A DNA stretch of 44,094 nucleotides from Candidatus Saccharimonadota bacterium (GTDB taxonomy: Bacteria > Patescibacteriota > Saccharimonadia > Saccharimonadales > Saccharimonadaceae), in contig JAFWKW010000015.1 in the NCBI GenBank assembly GCA_017514125.1, forward strand, positions 1-44,094, given 5' to 3'. Made by a program: the position numbers and the translations under genes. Below the pieces are notes generated by a model. The model saw only the letters and a program-made list of their open reading frames with translations, was not told the DNA's origin and did not search any database. The first letter of the stretch is position 1. Each line of letters begins with the position of its first letter. Shown in pieces: positions 31,282 through 39,703 of this stretch.

Positions 31282-31363
31282 CCGACGGGTGACGCGCCTG
31301 GAGGGGGACCCCCACGGAGTCGAAGCGACGTGGGGGAGGAGAAGGCGCGGCAGGACCCGTCGG
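31282..31363. repeat. Palindromic element E4, between ackA and xerC
   Basis: 82 bp, outer arms CCGACGGGT/ACCCGTCGG, second stem GCGCCT/AGGCGC, inner stem CCCCCACG/CGTGGGGG. Arms and stems match E1-E3 in position but not in sequence. It lies just outside the xerC start, next to its -10. Confidence 0.9.
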
Positions 31364-31368
31364 GAGGA

Positions 31369-32562
31369 TTATTTAGCTAGCTTATAGGCATCGCGTATAA
31401 TCATCACCTCTTCATTGGTCGGCTCTACATACACCGGCACCGTCGAATCTTCCGTTGTAATGATACCACTAGTGATTTCTTTGAAACTAGCAATCGCGTC
31501 ATTTACTTCTTTGTTAAGCTTAATTCCAAGTGGGGCCAAACCTTCAATAATTGATTCACGTGTTTCTGCTCCGTTCTCGAGTACTCCCGCAGTGAATACA
31601 ATTGCGTCTACGTTTCCACCAAGCTCCAAGTAATACTCTGCGATGTAACGATCAATTCTGTCCACGTACATATCAAGTGCGAGTCTAGCATTTTCATCAC
31701 CCTCAGAAATCGCTTTTTCTACATCACGGTTGTCATTAAAGCCGCAGACGCCCATCAGGCCTGACTTTTTGTTTAGTGCATCATCTACCTCGTCATAAGT
31801 CATTCCAGCCTCATCAATCATGTATTTGATGATTGATGGATCGATTGAGCCAGACCGTGTGCCCATCATGAGGCCATCAAGCGGCGTAAGGCCCATGGTA
31901 GTATCATAACTTTTACCATCTTTTACTGCGGTGATACTAGCGCCCGAACCCACATGGCAAATAATCAAATTAATTTTTTCTTTGCCAAGTTTTTTCTGCA
32001 TTACCTCAGTGATATATTTGTGAGAAGTGCCATGAAAACCATATTTTCTTACGCCGTATTTTTTATACCATTCCATTGGCACAGGGTACATGTATTGAAC
32101 CTTTGGAATCGTCTGATGAAACGCCGTATCAAAGACTGCCACTTGCACTGCATCGGGAAGAGCCTTTTGCATAGCTTTTACCCCAGCGATATTACCTGGC
32201 AAATGCAAAGGTGCAAACTTGCCAAACTCTTTCATATCTTTCAGAACTTCATCGTCAATTACTACGGATTTGGTGTATTTCTCACCACCATGCACCGCTC
32301 TATGCCCCACGGCACGAATTTCCGATAGATCTTTCACTGCGCCATAATTCACTAGCTCTTCAAGCATAATTTTCACGGCTTCAGCATGGTCTTTTATCGG
32401 TTTCTTGGTTTCAGTCTTTTTGCCTTCAAACTTTATAGTATAAAAGCTATCTTTCGCCCCAATCTTTTCTACATACCCACCGATGATAGAAATCTCCGCC
32501 GGCATATCATAAAGTTGAAACTTGAGAGACGACGACCCCGCATTTACACAAAGTACTTTCAT
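31369..32562 (-). CDS. ackA: Acetate kinase
   Basis: 397 residues. The start VLCVNAGSSSLKFQLYDM is the phosphate-binding loop of ASKHA kinases. HRAVHGGEKYTKS, FDTAFHQTIPKVQYMYPVP, GFHGTSHKYIT and MMGTRSGSIDPSII are all family motifs. It makes ATP from acetyl phosphate, a main energy step in fermentative CPR bacteria. AAAGGAG precedes ATG. Confidence 0.98.
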   Translation of the reverse strand: MKVLCVNAGSSSLKFQLYDMPAEISIIGGYVEKIGAKDSFYTIKFEGKKTETKKPIKDHAEAVKIMLEELVNYGAVKDLSEIRAVGHRAVHGGEKYTKSVVIDDEVLKDMKEFGKFAPLHLPGNIAGVKAMQKALPDAVQVAVFDTAFHQTIPKVQYMYPVPMEWYKKYGVRKYGFHGTSHKYITEVMQKKLGKEKINLIICHVGSGASITAVKDGKSYDTTMGLTPLDGLMMGTRSGSIDPSIIKYMIDEAGMTYDEVDDALNKKSGLMGVCGFNDNRDVEKAISEGDENARLALDMYVDRIDRYIAEYYLELGGNVDAIVFTAGVLENGAETRESIIEGLAPLGIKLNKEVNDAIASFKEITSGIITTEDSTVPVYVEPTNEEVMIIRDAYKLAK

Positions 32563-32590
32563 TTTTTCTTAACTCCTTTTATATCTATAT

Positions 32591-32596
32591 ATTATA
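32591..32596 (-). promoter_or_regulatory. -10 box of ackA
   Basis: On the minus strand TATAAT about 28 nt before the ATG, followed by an AAAGGAG leader. Confidence 0.5.
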
Positions 32597-33346
32597 TCAT
32601 AAAACTTTATCAAGGAATTCTTTTACCCTAGGTGTTTTCGGGTGGGAGAAAAACTGAGTAGGCGTCCCCTCCTCAACAATTTTGCCATTATCAATAAAAA
32701 CTATGCGAGAAGCAATCTCGCGCGCAAAATTCATCTCGTGTGTCACAATCATCGTAGTCATCCCTTTGTCTACCACTTCGTGAATTAAAGAAAGCACATC
32801 TCCGATTGATTCCGGGTCCAAAGCCGAAGTCGGCTCATCAAAAAGAAGAACTTCGGGCTCCATCATTAAAGCCCGAATAATCGCCACCCGCTGTTTTTGC
32901 CCACCCGAAAGGGAAGCAGGATACGCGTCTGCTTTACTAGTCAGCCCAATATGACGAAGCAGTTTCCGCGCTTTTTCCTCTGCCGCATCCTGAGAAAACT
33001 TGCGCAATTTCACCGGCGCGAGCGTCAAATTTTCCATCACCGTGAGATTATTTATCAAGTTAAAATGTTGAAACACCATCCCGATTTTTTGCCGCATTTC
33101 CTGAATATTTTTATCATCAATCACGGTATCTTCAAAAGAAATCGTCCCAGAAGTCGGCTCTTCCAAACGGTTGATACATCGAAGAAACGTAGATTTACCA
33201 GAACCAGACGGCCCAAGCACCACCACCTTTTCGCCTTCAAACAAATCAAAATCAATCCCGTTTAAAACTTTGTTGTCACCAAAAGATTTTTTAAGCCCTC
33301 GTACCGAAATCACATCTCTCGTATCTGCAACTTTACGCTCTGGCAT
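32597..33346 (-). CDS. Polar amino acid ABC transporter, ATP-binding protein
   Basis: 249 residues with Walker A GPSGSGKST, signature LSGGQKQR, Walker B VLLFDEPTSALD and the H-loop region VTHEMNFAREIASR. These are typical of GlnQ/HisP-type ATPases. It is the third gene of an SBP-permease-ATPase set on the minus strand and overlaps the permease by 14 nt. Confidence 0.95.
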   Translation of the reverse strand: MPERKVADTRDVISVRGLKKSFGDNKVLNGIDFDLFEGEKVVVLGPSGSGKSTFLRCINRLEEPTSGTISFEDTVIDDKNIQEMRQKIGMVFQHFNLINNLTVMENLTLAPVKLRKFSQDAAEEKARKLLRHIGLTSKADAYPASLSGGQKQRVAIIRALMMEPEVLLFDEPTSALDPESIGDVLSLIHEVVDKGMTTMIVTHEMNFAREIASRIVFIDNGKIVEEGTPTQFFSHPKTPRVKEFLDKVL

Positions 33347-34028
33347 CGCTCCTCCTCATCCGTTTTTCTACGCGTTTTATCACAAAAGTAATCAAATACA
33401 CTACCGCAAGATAAAACAGCGCCGCGGTAAACATCGGCACCACATAACTCGCCATATTTTGTCCCGAACCGATGTCCTTTGCCGCCATATTAAGATCATA
33501 CATTCCCACCATCGAAACAATCGCCGTCTCCTTAAACACCGTAATCACTTCATTTCCAAGCGCGGGAATGATGTTTTTGATCGCCTGCGGAAACACAATT
33601 TTATGAAAAACCGTGAGCGGCGAAAGCCCCAGTGCTAGCCCAGCTTCTGTCTGCCCCGCATCCACAGACAAAATCCCACCTCGAATAATCTCCGAAGAAT
33701 ACGCCGCCGAATTAAACGCAAACGCCAGAATCGCCGTCACCACCTGTGGAAAATCCCGTATCGCAAAAATCACAAAAAACATAATAAAAAGTTGGAGTGC
33801 CATCGGCGTCCCCCGAATAATCGTCACATATATATGACAAACAAACCGAAGCGGAGCCAGCCACTTAGATTTACCTGTTTCAATCAGGGCAATGATAAGC
33901 CCGAGCAAAAACCCAATCACCACCGCAAAAAACGAAATCTCAAGTGTAAGCAAAAACCCATGCAAAAGAGCATCAATATATTCCGGCGTCGTGAATAATT
34001 CCGCAAGTTTAGGGAAAAAGTCGCCCAC
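33333..34028 (-). CDS. Polar amino acid ABC transporter, permease
   Basis: 231 residues, about five membrane helices. The EAA loop GLALGLSPLTVFHKIVFPQA contacts the ATPase. It belongs to the HisM/GlnP family. The operon probably imports an amino acid, which these auxotrophic cells need. AGGAGG-type site upstream; 10 nt gap to the SBP gene. Confidence 0.93.
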   Translation of the reverse strand: MGDFFPKLAELFTTPEYIDALLHGFLLTLEISFFAVVIGFLLGLIIALIETGKSKWLAPLRFVCHIYVTIIRGTPMALQLFIMFFVIFAIRDFPQVVTAILAFAFNSAAYSSEIIRGGILSVDAGQTEAGLALGLSPLTVFHKIVFPQAIKNIIPALGNEVITVFKETAIVSMVGMYDLNMAAKDIGSGQNMASYVVPMFTAALFYLAVVYLITFVIKRVEKRMRRSDARA

Positions 34029-34038
34029 CAGAAACCTC

Positions 34039-34950
34039 CTAGAACCCCATATATTTAAGTACCAGTCTGTCTATCTCAGTCTTACCTTCGGCATCTTGTG
34101 TTAGCATCTCCGCGAGTACTTCGTTAAAAGCTTCAAGCAGTTCTGTCTTTTCTTTATTCACGGCAATCGCATAAGATTCTTCTACTGGATAGTCCTCTTC
34201 AATAGAGGCCCCCATATTATATAGTGGCAAAGCCTCAAGATTAGAATTTTTAGCAATTATCATCTTGGCCGGTAGCTCGTCCGCAATCGCATAGTCTATA
34301 ATGTGTGCCGATATAGCATCCGCCGCAAGTTGGTGCGAGTCAAAGCCCTTCAGCTCCGTCCCAGTATCTTTCAAAACCCCATCATCAATTTCGTCCGAAG
34401 CAAAGAGATACCCCGTACTTCCAGTTTGGGTGCCGAGTTTTTTGCCAGCCAAAGTATTCCATACCACGTGGTTGTTCCTCGCCTCTGGTGCCGCGCTCTT
34501 ATCAAAAATCACATATTGTACAGATTTGTAATAGGGAATTGAAAAATTCACCTTTGCTTCTCGCGCCGGCGTAACAGTTAAGCCCGCCGCTCCCGCATCC
34601 GCAATTTTGCCCGCCTCCACGTTGTCAATAATCACGTCGAACTCCACGTCTTTGATATCGATTTTCTTATTCATCCACTTCGCGACTTTGTTGATAATTT
34701 CTACATCTACCCCCTTAATCTCTCGCCCTTCATAAAACTCAAATGGGGAGAAAAACGCATTCGTTTCTACAATATAGTCCGCCGGCTTATTGTTGTTAAA
34801 AATAAACAGCGCCACCACCCCCGCTATCATCGCAATTACCACCAAAGTTTCCGCAAGTAACCCTACCGGGAACTTTTTCTTCGCTGACTTTTTAGTTCTT
34901 CTATTATTACTAACTTTAGCTTTAGTTGTTTTGCCCATCTTCTTTGTCAT
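34039..34950 (-). CDS. Amino acid ABC transporter, substrate-binding protein
   Basis: 303 residues. A very basic start (RRTKKSAKKK) precedes one membrane helix (about 32-50), so the protein is held by a signal-anchor and not a lipobox Cys. The SBP fold includes ETNAFFSPFEFYEGREIKGV, GLTVTPAREAKVNFSIPYYK and GTQTGSTGYLF. TATAAT lies 6 nt before ATG on this strand. The ligand cannot be read from the sequence. Confidence 0.9.
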   Translation of the reverse strand: MTKKMGKTTKAKVSNNRRTKKSAKKKFPVGLLAETLVVIAMIAGVVALFIFNNNKPADYIVETNAFFSPFEFYEGREIKGVDVEIINKVAKWMNKKIDIKDVEFDVIIDNVEAGKIADAGAAGLTVTPAREAKVNFSIPYYKSVQYVIFDKSAAPEARNNHVVWNTLAGKKLGTQTGSTGYLFASDEIDDGVLKDTGTELKGFDSHQLAADAISAHIIDYAIADELPAKMIIAKNSNLEALPLYNMGASIEEDYPVEESYAIAVNKEKTELLEAFNEVLAEMLTQDAEGKTEIDRLVLKYMGF

Positions 34951-34956
34951 AACCTT

Positions 34957-34962
34957 ATTATA
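34957..34962 (-). promoter_or_regulatory. -10 box of the ABC transporter operon, leaderless
   Basis: On the minus strand TATAAT, 6 nt (AAGGTT), ATG. Confidence 0.7.
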
Positions 34963-34965
34963 CCA

Positions 34966-35367
34966 CTATTTTTTGGCCGCAGCCTTGGCATCTTTTTTGC
35001 GGTTAATTCGATTCATCGCTTTGATAATCAAGAAAATCACCCACGCGATAATCAAAAACTCAATCACGTTTTGGATGAAATTACCATAAGCAATCACCGC
35101 TTCGGTGTCCCCACCAAAGAAATTTGGAATCACAATTTTAAGATCGCGAAAATCTACACCCCCACCAATCAGCCCCACAATCGGCATTACAATGTCATTG
35201 ACCAGGGAATTAACAATTGCTGTAAATGCTCCACCTACCGCTACACCTACGGCGAGGTCTACCACCGAACCCCGGTTGATAAACTCAATAAATTCTTTGC
35301 GAAACCCCGAATTTTTTTCTCGCACATTAGAAACTTTTTCCTTGATTTTGTCGGATTTTTCTCCCAT
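34966..35367 (-). CDS. mscL: Large-conductance mechanosensitive channel MscL
   Basis: 133 residues with [20 protein letters not shown] (N-terminal helix and TM1), [20 protein letters not shown], and a second helix ([20 protein letters not shown]). A basic tail follows. It opens under strong membrane tension. AAGGAG upstream. Second gene after the 210-residue protein. Confidence 0.95.
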   Translation of the reverse strand: MGEKSDKIKEKVSNVREKNSGFRKEFIEFINRGSVVDLAVGVAVGGAFTAIVNSLVNDIVMPIVGLIGGGVDFRDLKIVIPNFFGGDTEAVIAYGNFIQNVIEFLIIAWVIFLIIKAMNRINRKKDAKAAAKK

Positions 35368-35385
35368 AAATAACTCCTTATTTAA

Positions 35386-36018
35386 TTATTTTGTTTCTGA
35401 AAAATTACTAAATTCGCTATAAAGATTTTCCAGACTATCTTGATTGCTGCTGAGTATGGATTTCAAATTCGCATCATCCGCGGTGTTAATAATCCCAGTT
35501 TCTTCACTCATAATACTATAAATTTCCAGCGCCATTTTATGCGCATAAGTCCGATCTAAGAGTCCATTGATTTTTGCCGCAAATAAATCATTATTCAGCT
35601 CCGCCTTGTAAAGGGCTGCATCATTCATCGAATTCTGTAATTCTTTACTTTTCTCTATTACTTTATCATCAATCGCAAAAACCTGCGCGATATAAGCATC
35701 TAACTGCGAATAGGTGTTTGACAAAATTCCCCTTAAAGACGCAGATAAAGAGCGTAATTTAGATGATTTCACAGATGGTTGATAGGTGTCAATCATCTCA
35801 ATATCGCCCGCAAGGTGTAGATTGAAAGAAAAACACTTGTTCTTCATACTAGGTTTATTACCAAGTATCGACCCAAAAATTATAATTACAATCAAAACAG
35901 CTAGCGCAATCATCCCCCATTTAAAGTATTTTGAAGAAATAATCTTCATAAGGCCAGTTTTAGGCCCCGCTGGTCTTACGCCCGCCGAAATTTGATCCAG
36001 ATAGTCCTGACTGTCCAT
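35386..36018 (-). CDS. Hypothetical single-pass membrane protein
   Basis: 210 residues, not recognised. A cytoplasmic start (about 33 residues) precedes one membrane helix (YFKWGMIALAVLIVIIIFGS). A long helical outside domain follows, with a Cys and many Leu/Ser (LRGILSNTYSQLDAYIAQVF). It is transcribed away from dnaG from a shared promoter region and is followed by mscL. Confidence 0.75.
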   Translation of the reverse strand: MDSQDYLDQISAGVRPAGPKTGLMKIISSKYFKWGMIALAVLIVIIIFGSILGNKPSMKNKCFSFNLHLAGDIEMIDTYQPSVKSSKLRSLSASLRGILSNTYSQLDAYIAQVFAIDDKVIEKSKELQNSMNDAALYKAELNNDLFAAKINGLLDRTYAHKMALEIYSIMSEETGIINTADDANLKSILSSNQDSLENLYSEFSNFSETK

Positions 36019-36020
36019 GA

Positions 36021-36036
36021 TATAATATCATTATAG
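36021..36036. promoter_or_regulatory. Divergent promoter region between dnaG and the 210-residue gene
   Basis: TGATATAATATCA is nearly symmetrical. TATAAT (36021-36026) can serve dnaG on the plus strand, and TATAAT (ATTATA, 36030-36035 on plus) the minus-strand gene, with starts 11-13 nt away on each side. Confidence 0.5.
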
Positions 36037-36039
36037 CAT

Positions 36040-37686
36040 ATGTATGACCTAAAAGAGGAAATAAAATCTCGGCTTCCTATAGAAGATGTCGTGGGTCGCT
36101 ATGTGGAGCTTAAGCGCACCGGCCGCAATCTCAAGGGCCGCTCTCCATGGGGTGTCGACAAAACCCCAAGCTTTATGGTATCTCCTGAAAAGGGTATTTG
36201 GCACGATTTTTCTGCTAATAAAGGTGGCGATATTTTTACCTTCGTTATGGAGGTAGAGGGAATCACTTTCAAAGAAGCTCTTGAAAAGTTGGCTCACGAA
36301 GCCGGCCTAGACCCCCAAAAATACGGCAATTTAGGCGGCAAAGTTGACCAAAAATTCCTCAAAAAGAAAAATCGTGCCAAAGAAGCCCTCACCCTGTCCA
36401 CCAAATATTACCAAGCCTGTCTAGCCAGAAGCCGAGAAGTTTGCGAATACGTTTTTTATAAAAGAAATTTAAGTCGCACCACTGTAGCAGAGTTCAAAAT
36501 CGGTTACGCCCCCTCAAGCGGCCACGCCCTCATCGACGCATTAAAAAAGCGCGGATTTACTCTAGAAGAACTCGCTTCCGCCGGGCTTCTCAACCGATTT
36601 GAGAAGGACCTGTTCAAAAACCGTATGATGATCCCATTTTTTGACACTAGCGGCCAGGTTATCGGTTACACCGCTCGGGTGCTTGATGGCGGTGAACCAA
36701 AATACTTAAACACTCCCGAAACCATCCTATTTAATAAATCCAATTTTATTTTTGGACTTTTTCAAGCCAAAGAAGCCATCAGAAGAAATAACTACGTAGT
36801 CATTGTAGAAGGGAATATGGACGTGATTTCTTCTCACCAAGCCGGCATCAAGACTGCTGTCGCCACCAGCGGTACCGCTATGACTACTCAGCACCTCAAA
36901 ACTCTTTCGCGTTTGACCAGCGACATCCGCCTAGCCTACGATGGTGATGCGGCCGGTGTCAAAGCCACCGAACGCGCCGTAGAACTCGCCGGCGAACTTG
37001 GCATCGACCTCACAATTATTTCTAATTATCACGGCGCCAAAGACCCAGACGAGCTCATTCAAAAAGACCCAAACCTCTGGCAACAAGCCGTGGAAGAGCG
37101 CATCCCCGCCGTCGATTGGCTCCTCCAAAAATACGCCGAATCTCTAAACTTAAATCTTGCTCCCGACAAGAAAAAATACTCCGACATTGCTCTCCACCTC
37201 CTAACCTTTGTCAAAGACGAGGTCGAACGCGCTACCTACGAATCCAAAATTGCGAAGAGGTTAGGCGTTTCCGAGTCAGTCCTAAGAGAAAAAAGTGGCA
37301 GACTAGAAGAAGAATTAGAGAAAAAGTCCTCTCATAAGCTTCTTAAAAAACCCAAAACCAAAATCACCCCAGACAACCTCAAAAAAATCGAAGACAACCT
37401 CCTCGCTCTCAAAATCTTCGGCCATCTCTCTGACGACGATATTCCACTCGAAACCCCCACCGATGAATCCAGGCTTTCGGAACTAGAATTGGTTTTTAAC
37501 AACAATTATGGTTCTATCAAAGATTTGAATTATCAAAAAGAGTCCAGACTTCTTATGGAACTCTATCTTAAAGAACTCAAAAAATCCCGAATCACCAGTC
37601 TAAACGAAAAGTTAAACTCCCTCGACGACTCCGACCCCGCCTACGAAGAAACTCTCTTAGAGCTAAACCAGTTGTTAAAAATTTAA
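36040..37686 (+). CDS. dnaG: DNA primase with degenerate zinc-binding domain
   Basis: 548 residues. It makes RNA primers for replication. The zinc-binding domain outline is kept (GRYVELKRTGRNLKG, DKTPSFMVSP, GGDIFTFVMEVEG) but the ligands are gone: canonical CPFH reads SPWG (35-38) and the FGCG site reads DFSAN (56-60). The core and TOPRIM are intact (VVIVEGNMDVISSHQAG, LAYDGDAAG). The C-terminal helicase-binding part is short and divergent. No ribosome binding site. Confidence 0.93.
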   Translation: MYDLKEEIKSRLPIEDVVGRYVELKRTGRNLKGRSPWGVDKTPSFMVSPEKGIWHDFSANKGGDIFTFVMEVEGITFKEALEKLAHEAGLDPQKYGNLGGKVDQKFLKKKNRAKEALTLSTKYYQACLARSREVCEYVFYKRNLSRTTVAEFKIGYAPSSGHALIDALKKRGFTLEELASAGLLNRFEKDLFKNRMMIPFFDTSGQVIGYTARVLDGGEPKYLNTPETILFNKSNFIFGLFQAKEAIRRNNYVVIVEGNMDVISSHQAGIKTAVATSGTAMTTQHLKTLSRLTSDIRLAYDGDAAGVKATERAVELAGELGIDLTIISNYHGAKDPDELIQKDPNLWQQAVEERIPAVDWLLQKYAESLNLNLAPDKKKYSDIALHLLTFVKDEVERATYESKIAKRLGVSESVLREKSGRLEEELEKKSSHKLLKKPKTKITPDNLKKIEDNLLALKIFGHLSDDDIPLETPTDESRLSELELVFNNNYGSIKDLNYQKESRLLMELYLKELKKSRITSLNEKLNSLDDSDPAYEETLLELNQLLKI

Positions 37687-37694
37687 ATCTGTGG

Positions 37695-37700
37695 TATAAT
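37695..37700 (+). promoter_or_regulatory. -10 box of rplU
   Basis: TATAAT with a leader of about 20 nt holding AAAGGA before ATG 37725. Confidence 0.55.
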
Positions 37701-37724
37701 TAACAGAATAAACAAAGGATTTAT

Positions 37725-38033
37725 ATGAAGAAAGCAGTTATCCTCGTTGGCGGGAAGCAATATCTCGTCGAGGAAAAAGAGACCCTACGGGTGGACCTCC
37801 TCCCGGCAGGCACCAAAGAGCTCGAAACTGATGCTTTACTCGTAATCGATGGCGACAAAACCACTGTCGGCACTCCTACCGTAAAAGGCGTAAAAGTTTC
37901 GGCAAAAGTAATCACCCCAGAGGTGAAAGGCGACAAAGTTCGCGTGATTCGCTACCACTCCAAGAAACGCGTTCACACCGAAACCGGCCATCGCCAAAAA
38001 TACTCCGAAATCGAAATCACCAAGATTGGATAA
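37725..38033 (+). CDS. rplU: 50S ribosomal protein L21
   Basis: 102 residues: KKAVILVGGKQYLVEEKETL at the start and IRYHSKKRVHTETGHRQKYS at the end are L21 signatures. The usual partner rpmA does not follow; a terminator does. Confidence 0.96.
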   Translation: MKKAVILVGGKQYLVEEKETLRVDLLPAGTKELETDALLVIDGDKTTVGTPTVKGVKVSAKVITPEVKGDKVRVIRYHSKKRVHTETGHRQKYSEIEITKIG

Positions 38034-38041
38034 AATCGGAT

Positions 38042-38072
38042 AAAAATAAGCTCTTCAAAGAGCTTATTTTTT
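38042..38072 (+). terminator. Intrinsic terminator after rplU
   Basis: Stem AAAATAAGCTCTT/AGAGCTTATTTT around CAA with a T run, next to the parA promoter. Confidence 0.92.
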
Positions 38073-38076
38073 GTGT

Positions 38077-38082
38077 TATAAT
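38077..38082 (+). promoter_or_regulatory. -10 box of parA
   Basis: TATAAT, 7 nt, ATG 38090; practically leaderless. Confidence 0.65.
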
Positions 38083-38089
38083 AAATTCA

Positions 38090-38863
38090 ATGAGTGCGAA
38101 GGTAATCTGTATAACTAACCAAAAAGGCGGTGTCGGCAAAACCACCACTGCTGTCAACCTTTGCTATTATCTCGCCAAAGACAAGAAAAAGACCCTACTC
38201 ATAGATTTTGACCCTCAGGGCAACGCCACTTCCGGACTCGGTTTTGACAAAAACGACAAGAATTTCGGTGTCACTATGACCGAAGTCCTCCTCGGTACTG
38301 CCGACATCAAAGACGTCATCAAGCACACCAAATATAAATACTACGACCTCGCCCCCACCACTCCCGAGCTCGCCAACGCCGAAGTTGAAATCGCCACATT
38401 AAACAAAAGATTTGTTCGTTTGCGTGACGCCGTTAGCAGAGTTAGGGAAGATTATCAATACATTGTGATAGATTTACCTCCATCCCTTAGTCTTCTAACC
38501 GTCAACGGCATGATTGCATCTGATTATTTACTGCTCCCCGTCCAGACCGAATTTTACGCTTTGGAAGGCGTAGCGCAACTCCTCGAAACTATCAAATTAG
38601 TCAAAAAACAGGCCAACCCCAACCTCAAACTCTTAGGGGTCCTTGCTACTATGTATGACAAACGCACCAGTCTTTCCAGCCAAGTTCTCGCCGAAATCAA
38701 AAAATACTTCAAGGATCTTACTTTTAAAACCACCATTCCACGCAACGTCCGCGTAGCCGAAGCCCCCAGTCACGGTGCTCCAGTTGGTGATTATGACAAA
38801 TTCTCTCGCGGTGCCAAGGCCTACAAAGAATTCGCGAAAGAAGTAGAAAAGAGGACCAAATGA
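38090..38863 (+). CDS. parA: Chromosome partitioning ATPase ParA (Soj)
   Basis: 257 residues. Deviant Walker A KGGVGKTTT (12-20), LLIDFDPQGNATSGLG and VIDLPPSLSLLTVNGM are family motifs. It forms an ATP-dependent gradient on the nucleoid that moves ParB-bound origins. It overlaps parB by 4 nt (ATGA). Confidence 0.97.
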   Translation: MSAKVICITNQKGGVGKTTTAVNLCYYLAKDKKKTLLIDFDPQGNATSGLGFDKNDKNFGVTMTEVLLGTADIKDVIKHTKYKYYDLAPTTPELANAEVEIATLNKRFVRLRDAVSRVREDYQYIVIDLPPSLSLLTVNGMIASDYLLLPVQTEFYALEGVAQLLETIKLVKKQANPNLKLLGVLATMYDKRTSLSSQVLAEIKKYFKDLTFKTTIPRNVRVAEAPSHGAPVGDYDKFSRGAKAYKEFAKEVEKRTK

Positions 38864-39699
38864 GCGGGCTCGGTCGTGGTTTTGACGCTTTGATTCCTAC
38901 GGACCTCGTAGATGAGGAGTTTGACCTCACGGCTCTAGAAGACAAAAAATCTTCCGAGCTGAAACAACTCAAAATAAAAGAAGTCTTCCCAGATGAAGAA
39001 CAGCCTCGCCGTGATTTTTCACCTGAAGCCTTGGATGCTCTCGCCGCCTCTATCAAAGAACACGGAGTACTCCAGCCCATCGTCGTAACAAGAGAAGACG
39101 GCAAATACAAAATCGTCGCCGGTGAACGTCGTTGGCGCGCCGCCAAAATCGCCGGGCTAGACAAAATTCCCGCCATTATCCGCTCGCTAGACTCCCAAAA
39201 CCGCCTAGAAATCTCCATCATCGAAAACGCCCAAAGGGAAGATTTGAACCCTATCGAGCTTGCCACCGCTTATGCCAAGCTCAAGAACCAGTTGAATCTC
39301 TCCGACGAAGATATCGCCGCCAAAGTCGGGAAGTCCGAAGTCACCGTCCATAACGCTATCAGGCTTCTTAATCTCCCCGACGACATTAAGCATATTATGG
39401 TCAAAGAAAAACTCACCGAAGGTGTTATGCGTCCCCTTGTCAACCGAGACGAAAAGACCATCAGAAAGCTAGTCCCAAAAATCGTCGAAGAAGGCTGGAC
39501 CGCGCGCAAAGTCGAACGCTATTTCCAAGACCACAAGAAAAAATCTTCCGCCGCCCTCATCAAACGCGACCAATATCACAAAGACGAAGACGCTCTCTCC
39601 GCCAAATACGGCCTCGTCGTCAAAATCTCCGCTAGGAACCTTACTTTCAAATGTAAAAACCTCACGGATTTACAAAACCTCATCGATAAACTAAAATAG
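38860..39699 (+). CDS. parB: Chromosome partitioning protein ParB
   Basis: 279 residues. The N-terminal RGFDALIP, CTP-binding motif GERRWRA (88-94) and ENAQREDLNPIELA box are typical. A helix-turn-helix follows (LSDEDIAAKVGKSEVTVHNA), then a C-terminal dimer domain. It binds parS and slides as a CTP clamp. No parS site was recognised in this window. Confidence 0.96.
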   Translation: MSGLGRGFDALIPTDLVDEEFDLTALEDKKSSELKQLKIKEVFPDEEQPRRDFSPEALDALAASIKEHGVLQPIVVTREDGKYKIVAGERRWRAAKIAGLDKIPAIIRSLDSQNRLEISIIENAQREDLNPIELATAYAKLKNQLNLSDEDIAAKVGKSEVTVHNAIRLLNLPDDIKHIMVKEKLTEGVMRPLVNRDEKTIRKLVPKIVEEGWTARKVERYFQDHKKKSSAALIKRDQYHKDEDALSAKYGLVVKISARNLTFKCKNLTDLQNLIDKLK

Positions 39700-39703
39700 T
39701 TTT

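Noticed and set aside
31282-31363. Element E4 as an intrinsic terminator
   Set aside because: The stem is very stable but there is no T tract in either direction, and the same element lies inside three coding positions.
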